Shown piece after piece: positions 41,193-50,489 of a stretch of DNA of 64,000 nt (the stretch's first letter is position 1; the number at the start of each line of letters is the position of its first letter). The notes beneath the pieces were generated by a model. It ran no database searches. It was not told the origin of the DNA and worked only from the letters and a program-made list of their open reading frames with translations. Origin of the DNA: an uncultured Dorea sp. (lineage in GTDB: Bacteria; Bacillota; Clostridia; Lachnospirales; Lachnospiraceae); contig CAJUBG010000001.1 of assembly GCA_910584575.1 (NCBI GenBank), forward strand, positions 62,001 through 126,000, given 5' to 3'. Made by a program: the position numbers and the translations under genes.

Positions 41193-42309
41193 GGCTTTTG
41201 CCAAAAAGCTGTTCGGAGTAAACCTTGAGAGGTTAAAGCGAACCTTTTTCATCTATCTGATTGTATTTTGGGGATTATATATTGCTGATTTTCGGATAGA
41301 GATTGCACCGGTTATTCTGTATCTGATGGCGGTCTCCTTTACCGCCGGCGTGATGCGGCAGGCTCTTTCTTCGCCGGACAATGCCGCTTATGTACGGCAT
41401 ATGCTTATGCTTCCTTTTGATTGCCGGCAATTCGTCCTTCCCTATATTGCCGCTTTAGGCGCCTATACGCTTTTGACGAAGACAGCGGCCCTTCTTATGT
41501 TACTGCTTGCCGTATCAGACCAGGCCCCCGCCGCAATCCTTGGGAGTATTCTATGCTCGGTAAATGCAGTCCTTATGGCGGCTGCTATATATTCCTTTAG
41601 AAAATATTGGTATGCAGGCGGATTTTGGGCAGCAAGCCTTATTGCAGCCATTCTGTTTTTGGGAAACAGCCCCATGTTTTTGCCGCTTCTCATCGTCAAC
41701 GGCGTACTTGCAGCCATGGTTTTACAGAGAGCAGACGGTTATTCGTTCTGTCCGTCTGACGCAGGAAACAGCCGCGCAGTAAAGAGGCGTAAACGACATT
41801 CTGTATGGAGATACCTTCTCCGGTATTTGCTTTCCCATAAGAACTATCTGTTAAATACGGTTGTCATGTGGGGCGCAGCCTGTGTATTACCCGTTTTTTT
41901 CAAGCAGATGGAAAGCCAGTTCATGGTTCCCATTGGCTTTGCTATTCTGTCCATGAATACACCTGTCTGTATCCTGCTGTCCTGCGACCCGTCCTTCGAG
42001 CAGGCAGTCCGCTTTCTGCCAGACCAAAAAAGAGCCTTCTGCATCCCTTACTGTTTATTCATCTTTGCATGTAACATGACTGCAAATATGATTTTCCTTT
42101 TCAGTTTGCAGATGCACAATGGCAATGTGACTGTCTTTATGACTGCCGCCGCCCTTTTCTTCGCTCTGCTAAGCGCGGTCTGCTCTGTCCTGCTGGAATG
42201 GTTTTATCCCATCAGAGATTGGAAAATCGAAAGCGACCTGTGGCATCATCCGCGGAAATATATCTTTCCGGCGATTATGCTTTTACTTGCAGGGCTGCTT
42301 TTTGCCTGA
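41176..42309 (+). CDS. ABC transporter permease-like membrane protein
   Basis: A 377-residue polytopic membrane protein with about ten hydrophobic segments and a loop near residues 190-215. It overlaps the ATPase gene by 17 bases, so it is almost certainly its membrane partner. It is not close to the well-known permease families; such diverse permeases accompany LytTR/GHKL systems that handle peptides or antibiotics. The start at 41176 was chosen for overlap and for MKMTFKAFAKKLFG. Confidence 0.8.
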   Translation: MKMTFKAFAKKLFGVNLERLKRTFFIYLIVFWGLYIADFRIEIAPVILYLMAVSFTAGVMRQALSSPDNAAYVRHMLMLPFDCRQFVLPYIAALGAYTLLTKTAALLMLLLAVSDQAPAAILGSILCSVNAVLMAAAIYSFRKYWYAGGFWAASLIAAILFLGNSPMFLPLLIVNGVLAAMVLQRADGYSFCPSDAGNSRAVKRRKRHSVWRYLLRYLLSHKNYLLNTVVMWGAACVLPVFFKQMESQFMVPIGFAILSMNTPVCILLSCDPSFEQAVRFLPDQKRAFCIPYCLFIFACNMTANMIFLFSLQMHNGNVTVFMTAAALFFALLSAVCSVLLEWFYPIRDWKIESDLWHHPRKYIFPAIMLLLAGLLFA

Positions 42310-42334
42310 ACAAAAATATCCCTTACAACAAGCA

Positions 42335-42364
42335 GACGGCAAGAGAAAATCTTCTCCTGCCGTC
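42335..42364. terminator. Bidirectional terminator between ABC operon and hybrid kinase gene
   Basis: GACGGCA (42335-42341) pairs with TGCCGTC (42358-42364), inner AGA/TCT, then CTTTTATC. Confidence 0.75.
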
Positions 42365-42374
42365 CTTTTATCCG

Positions 42375-45300
42375 CTATGCCAGAATCTTCTCCAATACTC
42401 CAAACAATAACCCTACGTCGATAGGCTTGGCAATATGTCCGTTCATTCCACTCTTAAGAGCCTCCTGTCGGTCCTCCTCAAAAGCATTGGCAGTCATTGC
42501 AATAATCGGTATCTCTGAGAGCTCACGGTTGCTTAGCTTTCGGATTGCCCTCGCCGCCTCGTAACCGTTCATGTTCGGCATCTGAATATCCATAAGAATC
42601 AACTGATAATATCCACCACCCGCATTCTTAAGCATATCCAGGGCTTTTTGTCCGTCTTCGGCAATCTCCACAGTAAATCCTGCTTCCTCCAGGATTACCT
42701 CTGCAATCTCCTGATTCAGTTCGTTATCCTCTGCCAGCAGGATACGTCCGGTACGGCATCTCACCTGGTCCTGTTCTTTGCTATCCTTACTCTCATCCTT
42801 TGCATGGACAAGGGAATACAGACAACGCCTTAACTCCGATAAGAACATAGGCTTACCGCAGAATGCCATGACTCCTGCCTCTCTCGCTTCCTCCTCAACC
42901 TCTGCCCAGTCATAGGCAGTCATCAGAATAATGGATACATGCTCGCCCATCTCCTTGCGAATCCGCCGTGCCACCTCGATACCGTTCATATCCGGCAGCA
43001 TCCAGTCAATGATATATACGCTGTATACGTCATTGCGCATAACCGACTGATGGGTACGCAGAACTGCCTCTTTTCCCGATAAGGTCCACTCGGCGCGCAT
43101 CCCGATCTGTTCGAGCATATAGGACACGCTGTCACAACTGTCGAAGCTGTCGTCCACAACCAATGCCCGAAGCCCCTTTAATTCTGGGATATCCTGGGGC
43201 TCTTTTTCTTTTGAAGGCAGACGGAATGTGAACGACACTTTAACCTCTGTTCCTACATCCAGCTCACTCTTTACAGAAATAGAGCCGTTCATCATATCTA
43301 CAATATTCCTGGTAATCGCCATTCCCAATCCGGTTCCCTGAATCCTGCTGATGGTAGAATTACGTTCTCTCTCAAAAGGCTCGAAAATATGCTCGACAAA
43401 CTCCTGGCTCATGCCAATTCCGTTGTCCTTAATGCTAAATTCATAATTCGCGCTGCCTTTAGGGGCTCCCGGCCTTTCCGTGATCCTCAGGCTGATAATC
43501 CCTCCTGGGCCCGTATATTTTACCGCATTGCTCATCAAGTTCAAAAGCACCTGATTCAGCCGCAGCTTATCGCAAAAAATCTCCTCGTCAAATACATCCA
43601 CTGTGTCAATGTACAGTTCCAACTGCTTCGCGTGGATATCTGCCTGAAGGATATTGCGCAGCCCGTGTAAAATCTCCGGCAGGCTGCATTTCTTTTCGTC
43701 CAGGCGGATCTTCCCGCTTTCAATCCGGCTCATATCCAGAACATCATTGATCAGGCTCAGCAAATGATTTCCGGAGGTCATAATCTTCTGCAAATATTCC
43801 TCCACCCGTTCCTTGTGGTCAATATGGGTAATCGCAAGAGCTGTAAAACCAACAATAGCGTTCATCGGAGTGCGGATATCATGGGACATGTTGGACAAGA
43901 AAATACTCTTTGCCTTACTCGCCCGATTCGCCTGCATCAGCGCATCCTCCAAAAGATTCTTCTTCTCCATGGCCTCCCGAATCTCGCCATCCACATTGCG
44001 GAAGCCCATGACAATCCCCTGGTTTTCATTCCACCCTCCGGTACGAACCACCTTCATCTGAAAATATTTTGTATTGCCGTTCCATGAGACACGGTGATTG
44101 ACAAAATGAATACCCTTTTCTGCCAGTTTGCTTCTCAAATTCTCCCTTGATACCTCCTGCCGCATCATATCGCGGTCAGCCTCATAGACAAAGGCTTCTA
44201 TGTAATTCTCCATGCTCTTTTCAAATGAAATCTCACCATGGAAAACAGAATCAAACATTTCCGTCTGATCCTTTGTACCTTGAAGCGGAATCCCCCTTCC
44301 TGTACTGAGATCAAAATAGCACACCCTGTTATAATCGATACTCAAAGCCTGGACTAACGCCTGGTTATGCTGGTCTTTCTTCTCCTCCTCCAGCTTCTGC
44401 TTCGTACAGTCCAGAAGAAAACGCTGGTAGAATTCCTCTCCATTCTCTTTCAAGAGCTTAATATTCCCCATCACATGCAGAAGCTTCCCGTCTTTATGCT
44501 TCACACGGTATTCCACACTGGCGCTGTCTCCTATTCTCTTAAGCGATGTAATGCTCTCCCTAAGCTTTGGCTTATCCTCATCCAACACAGAATCCGCAAC
44601 CATGCAAAATCCTGCATTCATCATCTCCTCCTGAGATTCATATCCCAAAATGTTAAGCGCCGCCCTGTTAATACTGGTGATACTTGAACCATCCAAAGTA
44701 TGGCACAAAATCCCGCAATCCATGGTCGTAAACACCGTCTCCAGAGTGCGGTTCTTCTCTACGATCTCCTTCTCATAAGCGCGTTCCTGCGTCACGTCGA
44801 TTGCAACTCCTACCGTCCCCATCACGCTTCCATCCAAATCATACAAGGGTGACTTATATGTGGTAAGAAGCCGCGTGCCCTCTCCTGTCTTGATGGTTTC
44901 CTCAGAAATACAGGTCTGCCGCCTGCTCATGACTTCCCGTTCAGACTCGATACATGCCGGATCATCCGCCTCTACATCCCAAATATAGGCATGACCGCGC
45001 CCCTCCACCTGTTCCTTTGTCTTATTCACAGTCCTGCAAAAGCTGTCGTTCACCTTCTCGTGGATTCCGTCCTTGTCCTTATACCATATAAGGTTGGGAA
45101 CATTGTTGATCGTAGCCTCGAAAAACTGGCTGGTCTGCCAGTAATCCTTCTCCATCTTCTGCTCATGCTGTAACTTCTGAAAACGGAACTTCGCCTCCGC
45201 GTCCGACATGGGCATCACCCAGACGTCGCACACCTCTCCTAAACAATCTTCTATCGTCAATATCTGCTCTTTGCCCGCAAGCAGGATAAGGCGAGCCTTC

Positions 45301-45518
45301 GGCTTTTTACCGGCAAGCAAAGCCTGCAAGGTCTTTCTACAGTCCTTCTCCATAAGGTTCGCCAGGATTATATCCGCCCTGGCAGCCTGTTCTGAGTCAA
45401 ATTCCTCACTTTCATAAAACTCATGTGTAAAGTGCTCAAACGGAAGTATTTCCTTCATACTCTCAAAGGCGCTACATGGACGACCTGTTAAATAGAAATG
45501 TAAGCAGCAATAATACAT
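42375..45518 (-). CDS. Hybrid sensor histidine kinase with three PAS-like and two receiver domains
   Basis: A 1047-residue cytoplasmic hybrid kinase with no transmembrane helix. Order: a receiver-like but degenerate N-terminal domain (1-125), PAS (135-260, NNVPNLIWYKDKDG), PAS (270-385), a third PAS-like part (395-510), HisKA with SHDIRTPMNAI near 545, HATPase (650-770; NAVKYTGPGG, DNGIGM, GTGLGMAI), receiver 1 (785-905; IIDWMLPDMNG) and receiver 2 (925-1045; LMDIQMPNMNG). Multi-step phosphorelay is expected, but no HPt domain or output regulator adjoins. The start at 45518 follows GAGGGGAGAACAGACC; an upstream frame adds 22 residues without a ribosome site. Confidence 0.92.
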   Translation of the reverse strand: MYYCCLHFYLTGRPCSAFESMKEILPFEHFTHEFYESEEFDSEQAARADIILANLMEKDCRKTLQALLAGKKPKARLILLAGKEQILTIEDCLGEVCDVWVMPMSDAEAKFRFQKLQHEQKMEKDYWQTSQFFEATINNVPNLIWYKDKDGIHEKVNDSFCRTVNKTKEQVEGRGHAYIWDVEADDPACIESEREVMSRRQTCISEETIKTGEGTRLLTTYKSPLYDLDGSVMGTVGVAIDVTQERAYEKEIVEKNRTLETVFTTMDCGILCHTLDGSSITSINRAALNILGYESQEEMMNAGFCMVADSVLDEDKPKLRESITSLKRIGDSASVEYRVKHKDGKLLHVMGNIKLLKENGEEFYQRFLLDCTKQKLEEEKKDQHNQALVQALSIDYNRVCYFDLSTGRGIPLQGTKDQTEMFDSVFHGEISFEKSMENYIEAFVYEADRDMMRQEVSRENLRSKLAEKGIHFVNHRVSWNGNTKYFQMKVVRTGGWNENQGIVMGFRNVDGEIREAMEKKNLLEDALMQANRASKAKSIFLSNMSHDIRTPMNAIVGFTALAITHIDHKERVEEYLQKIMTSGNHLLSLINDVLDMSRIESGKIRLDEKKCSLPEILHGLRNILQADIHAKQLELYIDTVDVFDEEIFCDKLRLNQVLLNLMSNAVKYTGPGGIISLRITERPGAPKGSANYEFSIKDNGIGMSQEFVEHIFEPFERERNSTISRIQGTGLGMAITRNIVDMMNGSISVKSELDVGTEVKVSFTFRLPSKEKEPQDIPELKGLRALVVDDSFDSCDSVSYMLEQIGMRAEWTLSGKEAVLRTHQSVMRNDVYSVYIIDWMLPDMNGIEVARRIRKEMGEHVSIILMTAYDWAEVEEEAREAGVMAFCGKPMFLSELRRCLYSLVHAKDESKDSKEQDQVRCRTGRILLAEDNELNQEIAEVILEEAGFTVEIAEDGQKALDMLKNAGGGYYQLILMDIQMPNMNGYEAARAIRKLSNRELSEIPIIAMTANAFEEDRQEALKSGMNGHIAKPIDVGLLFGVLEKILA

Positions 45519-45686
45519 GGTCTGTTCTCCCCTCTTAATTCTGCAAATATAACTCTGATGAATGCGGTACTCCCGTGTCAGCACACGAAACTAATAGCTA
45601 CGCATATTATATCTCATATTTTATCAACTGTTAAAATCTATGTCAATATGCATTATCGGACGAAGTCGGGTCGTTTTGCCAGGATA

Positions 45687-45738
45687 TTGCTTTCTTATTT
45701 TTATATGTGATATAATGTAAGCAGCTTTACATCACATA
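45687..45738 (+). promoter_or_regulatory. Promoter with overlapping inverted repeat before the DUF4253 gene
   Basis: TTGCTT (45687-45692), an 18-base spacer and TATAAT (45711-45716). TATGTGAT at 45704 and ATCACATA ending at 45738 form an inverted repeat, with GTAAGC and GCTTTAC inside it, covering the -10 element. It may be an operator or an mRNA 5' hairpin. Confidence 0.55.
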
Positions 45739-45774
45739 AACCCGTTTATCAAAGAAAGGAAGCAGAAGTATACT

Positions 45775-46497
45775 ATGAAAGAATCAACCAGACAGATTGC
45801 AGAGAGGTTTCAATGTAAATATACTGTTTTTGAAAAGGGCACCGACCCAGCATTACTGAACCAGGCTTATCGGACTGCCTTTCATGCCGGCAAAAAGAGT
45901 GGGGGCTTTCCGGCGATTCTTTTACTGGAGGAGAATGTAATAGACTGGCTGGATTACGTTTCCCAGGAGAACCTCAATCGTGACGCACTTATTGCGGACT
46001 GTGGGAATAACGGCAAGGAGATTCTCAAAGAACGTTTTGAAGGATATATGGAGGACTTTGAAATAGATGATATGGACGATTTCATCGGGAAAGAAACCGA
46101 AGGAGAGATTGTAAATCATTTTATAAGCTATATATCATTTCAGGGCAACGAATTGGCAGAAGATACCCTTCTCCTTGAACTTCCCGTCAAAAACCCCTGG
46201 GAGATTATCGCCTACCTTCCCATGGGCGGCTGGAATGACTGTCCTGCGCCGGAGGATATGATCTCTATCTGTAAATACTGGTATGAGAAGTATCAGGCTG
46301 TTCCCGCGGCATTTACCAGCGATGTATTGGAGTTCTATGCACCCGCCAGACTGAACGGAGAGGACAGCCTTGAGGCCGCCAAGGAGCACTATGCCTTCTG
46401 CACAGACAGAATCGACCAGGGAACCAGGACATGTAAAGTGTCAGAATTGGCGGCAGGGCTTGAGGAATCAAATGTGTGGTATTTTTGGTGGGATTAA
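45775..46497 (+). CDS. DUF4253 domain-containing protein
   Basis: A 240-residue cytoplasmic protein. The C-terminal part (about 145-240) is DUF4253: NPWEIIAYLPMGGWNDCP, ICKYWYEKYQAVPAAFTSDVLEFYAP and EHYAFCTDRIDQG. The domain is scattered in Firmicutes and Actinobacteria, often near immunity-type proteins, without known biochemical role. The N-terminal 140 residues are not assigned. It starts at 45775 after AAAGGAAGCAGAAGTATACT. Single-gene unit with a promoter and terminator of its own. Confidence 0.82.
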   Translation: MKESTRQIAERFQCKYTVFEKGTDPALLNQAYRTAFHAGKKSGGFPAILLLEENVIDWLDYVSQENLNRDALIADCGNNGKEILKERFEGYMEDFEIDDMDDFIGKETEGEIVNHFISYISFQGNELAEDTLLLELPVKNPWEIIAYLPMGGWNDCPAPEDMISICKYWYEKYQAVPAAFTSDVLEFYAPARLNGEDSLEAAKEHYAFCTDRIDQGTRTCKVSELAAGLEESNVWYFWWD

Positions 46498-46504
46498 TAT
46501 CTTT

Positions 46505-46555
46505 GAGCTTTCTGTACGGTGTTTGTTCACAAATGCCTCAACAGAAAGCTCTTTT
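46505..46555. terminator. Terminator between convergent genes
   Basis: GAGCTTTCTGT (46505-46515) pairs with ACAGAAAGCTC (46541-46551), then TTTT. The right arm lies within the last codons of the convergent VOC gene. Confidence 0.8.
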
Positions 46556-46897
46556 CACTTCGATTACATGCCTGTCCGGATCATAAAATCGAATCACTTC
46601 GTTCTCATCCTCATCCCGCCCGACTAAAAACTCCACATGAAAATCCGATGCCGCCAATCTTTCCCTAAACGCCTCCACATCCAGAGTCTCAAAGTATAAC
46701 TCCATATCATTACCGCCATATACGGCTGAAATCTCCAGGGAATCCTCCCAGGGCGAACTCTCCTCCAGAACAATCCCTCCGGCAAACAGAACCTTCCTTC
46801 CCAAATCAGCCGTAACCATAAGCCCCAACACCTCCTGATAAAACCGGCGTGACCGTTCCATATCTTTCACAATCAATAATACATTCTTTAATACCAC
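46538..46897 (-). CDS. VOC family (glyoxalase/bleomycin resistance-type) protein
   Basis: A 119-residue vicinal-oxygen-chelate fold protein. KNVLLIVKDMERSRRFYQEVLG at the start and IRFYDPDRHVIEVKR at the end are the usual opening and closing segments. It could be a metal-dependent lyase or resistance protein; the substrate is not shown. The start is GTG at 46897, placed by GGAGGGATAAAA. That site lies inside the stop region of the upstream nucleotidyltransferase gene, so the two are translationally linked. Confidence 0.85.
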   Translation of the reverse strand: MVLKNVLLIVKDMERSRRFYQEVLGLMVTADLGRKVLFAGGIVLEESSPWEDSLEISAVYGGNDMELYFETLDVEAFRERLAASDFHVEFLVGRDEDENEVIRFYDPDRHVIEVKRAFC

Positions 46898-46899
46898 TT

Positions 46900-47688
46900 T
46901 TATCCCTCCATACACAATGATTGAAGCCCCAACACCCTGTCCATAAAAATCCGGTTCAGCACGTCCCAATCCTTCAGATGGTCATCCTCCATCAAATCAG
47001 CAATCTCTTTCTGTCTCTCAAGCTCTGACGCTATAAAATCAATCACTAAGGGAAGCTGCGGATTGAGCTGTCCCTCCTTTGTCGTCTTCTTAATTCTAAG
47101 AAGTTCTTCTACTTGGGCGCAAAGCCCCTCCGGCAGCTTAAGCTTCATCAGCTCATCAAACAGCACCGGAGGCGGACAATGATTTTCTTCTATATACCGG
47201 CATGCCAACAACGGGCGCAGGGCATAGAAGTACTTCTTATACTTTACCCTGTCCGTCTGTAAATGACCGTAAAATGTATTGGCAGCCGTCCCCCGATAAT
47301 GATGTACCGCCGCCTTCTTAGAAAAATATACCTTGGCTTCTCGATAAATCTCATCCCATTCCGGACGTTTACGATAAACCACAGGAGAATTACTCCATTC
47401 AAACAGCGTGGCATTGCCTTTATAGAACTGTCTCAGCGCCTTCTTCAAATCCCATCCATTGATATCCAACACATCATCCAACTGCCAGTCAATCGTATCC
47501 TTCTTTTCATCCAGTCGAAGATAATCCTTGCGCACTCTCTGATAAACGAACCGCACGTCATAATCGCTGTCAGGAGACGATAATCCCCATGCCCGGCTGC
47601 CAGATTCCACAGCCAGAAGTATCCTTACATTCTCCCTTTGCTCTATCTCGTCTAATTTCACCTGAATCTCGTCAAATATATCTCTCAT
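46900..47688 (-). CDS. RlaP-like nucleotidyltransferase (COG3541), downstream copy
   Basis: A 262-residue protein of the DNA polymerase beta-type nucleotidyltransferase fold. GSRAWGLSSPDSDYDVRFVY near residues 31-50 is the GS-x9-DxD active-site pattern. NGWDLKKALRQFYKGNATLFEW near 78-100 and the GTAANTFYGH segment near 136 are typical of the COG3541/PF10127 family, linked to RNA repair (RlaP). The start overlaps the stop of the upstream gene in ATGA. Target molecule unknown. Confidence 0.87.
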   Translation of the reverse strand: MRDIFDEIQVKLDEIEQRENVRILLAVESGSRAWGLSSPDSDYDVRFVYQRVRKDYLRLDEKKDTIDWQLDDVLDINGWDLKKALRQFYKGNATLFEWSNSPVVYRKRPEWDEIYREAKVYFSKKAAVHHYRGTAANTFYGHLQTDRVKYKKYFYALRPLLACRYIEENHCPPPVLFDELMKLKLPEGLCAQVEELLRIKKTTKEGQLNPQLPLVIDFIASELERQKEIADLMEDDHLKDWDVLNRIFMDRVLGLQSLCMEG

Positions 47689-48722
47689 GAAAACATCTCC
47701 TGAACTGTTCCTGTCTCGATACTTTTCCGGTTCACATACTCTACGAACGCCTCAACCTTCTCCATGTCCGGCCCATCCGGAAGCGTACAGTTTTCTGCCG
47801 CTTCCTCCAGACGCCTCTCATAGTCCGCCACAATCTCATAGAACTCTGCCTGAAAAGTCCCGTCTGCTTTCTGGAAGCCTCCCTGGCGCACCTTCATAAG
47901 CAGCTCTAAGTCTCCTCGCCTGTTAGTCCGAATCTGCCCGTGTTCCAGGATATCGAATGCCATCATAAAGAGGCGAAGCAGATGCATGGCATGTTTATTC
48001 AGGTGGTTATCGTCCTTCTTCTTATTCCGTTTGCCAATCTTATCGTAATCTCTCACCACGTTACTCATCGTCGCCCACATACCCTCATAATCCCGCAACG
48101 GCAGATGCTTATAACTGGCGTCCACAAAAATCTCTGTCTCCAACTCAGGATTCAAAGCCTCGTCAATATACAGCCGGATACTTCCATTAGAAAACGTCCC
48201 ATATCTCCGGTTGAAATCGTCCAATGCATTTTTCACAGAAGTTAAAATATGCCTCTCCCGTTCCGTCTGCTCCATATTATCCCGCGCAATAGCATTCTGC
48301 AGGCGGCGAAGCTGCGCCCCCGCATAACCCCCAAAAGATTTCACGGCACGCTTTGTCAAAAACAGGTCTGTATGGTCAATCAATTCCTGTCCAAGCCTCG
48401 TCTTGATTAAATACTGGTCTTCATCCAGCCCTAACAGTTCGCAGGTATTCGGATTACATTCCAACAGCAGGCGTATAATCTTGTTGAAGGAATAAATCAC
48501 CGTATCTGTCTGCCGGTCCTCATACTGCTCGAACCGAGTAAGGCCAAGCAAATCCGAGGGCAGGGAGAGTGTGACCCCGCGAAAATCAACATCACTGTTC
48601 TCATTACTGGTGCCATAGGCATGGCTGCCGCCCAGTCCGAGAAGGATAATACGGCTGCCAAGGCGTTCATTGGTTCTGAGAAAATCATATTCTTTTGTCA
48701 TCATCAAAGCTCTGAAATCCAT
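47685..48722 (-). CDS. RlaP-like nucleotidyltransferase (COG3541), upstream copy
   Basis: A 345-residue nucleotidyltransferase-fold protein. GGSHAYGTSNENSDVDFRGV near residues 31-50 is the active-site motif with the DxD pair. YSFNKIIRLLLECNPNTCELL near 78 and GGYAGAQLRRLQNAIARD near 132 are RlaP/COG3541 features. It is about 80 residues longer than its neighbour at the C-terminus, and the two are clearly related but distinct. The start at 48722 follows AAGGTGATTTCC. The genes overlap by four bases and so work together; no RNA ligase gene adjoins, although such a ligase is the classical partner. Confidence 0.87.
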   Translation of the reverse strand: MDFRALMMTKEYDFLRTNERLGSRIILLGLGGSHAYGTSNENSDVDFRGVTLSLPSDLLGLTRFEQYEDRQTDTVIYSFNKIIRLLLECNPNTCELLGLDEDQYLIKTRLGQELIDHTDLFLTKRAVKSFGGYAGAQLRRLQNAIARDNMEQTERERHILTSVKNALDDFNRRYGTFSNGSIRLYIDEALNPELETEIFVDASYKHLPLRDYEGMWATMSNVVRDYDKIGKRNKKKDDNHLNKHAMHLLRLFMMAFDILEHGQIRTNRRGDLELLMKVRQGGFQKADGTFQAEFYEIVADYERRLEEAAENCTLPDGPDMEKVEAFVEYVNRKSIETGTVQEMFS

Positions 48723-48743
48723 GGAAATCACCTTCTTCTTACA

Positions 48744-49676
48744 TTAAAACGGCACAACCGTATGAGGTTTTTGGCTCTGCTCTACCTGTCTCCAGATATG
48801 TCTTACAGAAGAAAAACTAGCCCATATTGCAAGAGCGTATCCTATAACCAAATCCTTTGCTACACCTTGAATGACATCTGGTTCTTCTAAAAATGCAGGA
48901 ACAAGAGCCAGGGAATCTACCAAAGAAAGATAATACATATCTCCGAGCTCCTGATAAATCACAATTCCAAGCGAAGCATATTCCGCCGCCATAATCATCA
49001 GGCAGGCGGTTACAATACAGATTACGATTCCCTTTCTTGACAATCTCCTGCCAAGCATATCATAACCTTTTATTCCGCAAAATACCATCGCAAATCCGGC
49101 AATTCCGGCAATGAAGCCAAACATACCAATCACCACCCACAAAACGGCGCCGAGTAAAGTTCCTATAACCGCCCCAAGAAGCCCCAGAAATATATTCTCC
49201 TTCTGTCCGTTTTGCCCGCTTGTGCCGTTTATCTCCTGCGTAAAGCAATTCTCACAGAGCAAGACCGGCGTTCCGTCTAAGGCCGCGGCACGCAGAGGCA
49301 GTACATTTTTACATTGAGAACAGCAGTTGCGTATTCCACATTCCAGACATTTGGAAGTAAGCTCTGAAACAATGAGCGTCAGATTGTCCTTGTCGTCTAT
49401 CTCGGTTGACTCCACGTTGAGGGTAATCGTATCATTACCGTTATAGCCCGTATATTGTATGGTTGAATGTCTTTGTTCCAGTTCTTGAAGAAAGGCTAAA
49501 AAGTTATCTTTTACTCCGCTTTTTTCTATGTCTGCATGAAGCTGTATCCGAAACTGATTCAGCGCCTTCACCGGTATGATCAGCAGCGCAATCCCATTCA
49601 CAGCCCCATGCATTACATTATAGGTTTTCTCATACACAAAGCCTTCTGGCATGAGATTTTCAATCTGTATATCCAT
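48744..49676 (-). CDS. Zinc-ribbon membrane protein, function unknown
   Basis: A 310-residue protein. The N-terminal 100 residues are a soluble, mixed alpha/beta domain. C-x2-C pairs CLECGIRNCCSQCKN near 110-125 and LLCENCFTQ near 142 form a zinc ribbon. Five transmembrane helices follow (residues 162-300), starting with a Gly-rich pair, LGLLGAVIGTLLGAVLWVVIG. Similar layouts occur in Lachnospiraceae hypothetical proteins; I cannot name a function. It precedes the RlaP-like pair on the same strand by 21 bases and may share its transcript. Start at 49676 after GGAGGAGAAGACT. Confidence 0.72.
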   Translation of the reverse strand: MDIQIENLMPEGFVYEKTYNVMHGAVNGIALLIIPVKALNQFRIQLHADIEKSGVKDNFLAFLQELEQRHSTIQYTGYNGNDTITLNVESTEIDDKDNLTLIVSELTSKCLECGIRNCCSQCKNVLPLRAAALDGTPVLLCENCFTQEINGTSGQNGQKENIFLGLLGAVIGTLLGAVLWVVIGMFGFIAGIAGFAMVFCGIKGYDMLGRRLSRKGIVICIVTACLMIMAAEYASLGIVIYQELGDMYYLSLVDSLALVPAFLEEPDVIQGVAKDLVIGYALAIWASFSSVRHIWRQVEQSQKPHTVVPF

Positions 49677-49904
49677 AGTCTTCTCCTCCTTCGATTTTAT
49701 AATAACATCTTTTCTGTCAATACTTCACAAAAATTATACCATGATCTCATTCAATGTGTCAACCAAAACAGAACAAACGTTTGCATCTCTTTTCATTAAA
49801 ATCCAAAAAACTAAAAAATCTTTCACTCCTTTTTCCCACAAAAAAGGTTATATTTATTGTAAGACGTTTTACAGGACAACACCCCTTAAGAGAGGAGAAG
49901 CATT

Positions 49905-50465
49905 TTGGAGGACAGAGAGCTGATTCGGCGGATTCAAAACGGACAAACAGAATACTTAAACGAGATTGCCGTCAAATACTACGATGACATCTACTATTTC
50001 TGCTGTTACCAGACCGGCAGCCGAGAGGAGGCTTACGACTTAGCTCAGGACACCTTCCTGCGTTTCATAAAATATGCAGACAATTATCAGTACCGCAATC
50101 TAAAGGGATATCTCCTGACCATTGCCATGAACCTGTGTCGGGATTATATGCGAACGGCCTCGCAGACACCGGCAAAGGCTGAACCTTTAGAATACATGGA
50201 GTATGCGGCCACGGCAGACAACACAAAAGCCCCAAACCCTGCGGGCGATACACAGACCTCGGAAAACTCTCTGGTGCTTAAAGAAGCCCTCGCAAAGCTT
50301 CCGGAGAATCAGCGGGAGGCTGTGCTTCTCCATCATTTCTACGGATATAAAAACCGAGAAATCGCCCGAATAACAGGCGCCTCTTACGATGCTGTCAAGT
50401 CCCGGCTCCGCCAGGGGATGAAACGCTTGAAGGAACTGCTTCACCAGAGTGATTTTAACCAATAA
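49905..50465 (+). CDS. ECF RNA polymerase sigma factor (second)
   Basis: A 186-residue sigma factor. Region 2 lies in residues 5-80 (YYDDIYYFCCYQTGSREEAYDLAQDTFLRFIKY) and region 4 in 125-180 (LAKLPENQREAVLLHHFYGYKNREIARI, DAVKSRLRQGMKRLKELL). The start is TTG at 49905, following AGAGGAGAAGCATT. An inverted repeat TGTAA-N6-TTACA lies at 49858-49873, just upstream. The next genes encode a membrane protein without a recognised zinc finger and an ABC transporter, so this is a different ECF module from that at 30641. Confidence 0.9.
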   Translation: MEDRELIRRIQNGQTEYLNEIAVKYYDDIYYFCCYQTGSREEAYDLAQDTFLRFIKYADNYQYRNLKGYLLTIAMNLCRDYMRTASQTPAKAEPLEYMEYAATADNTKAPNPAGDTQTSENSLVLKEALAKLPENQREAVLLHHFYGYKNREIARITGASYDAVKSRLRQGMKRLKELLHQSDFNQ

Positions 50466-50489
50466 TTGCAGAAAGGAGACTTAAATACC

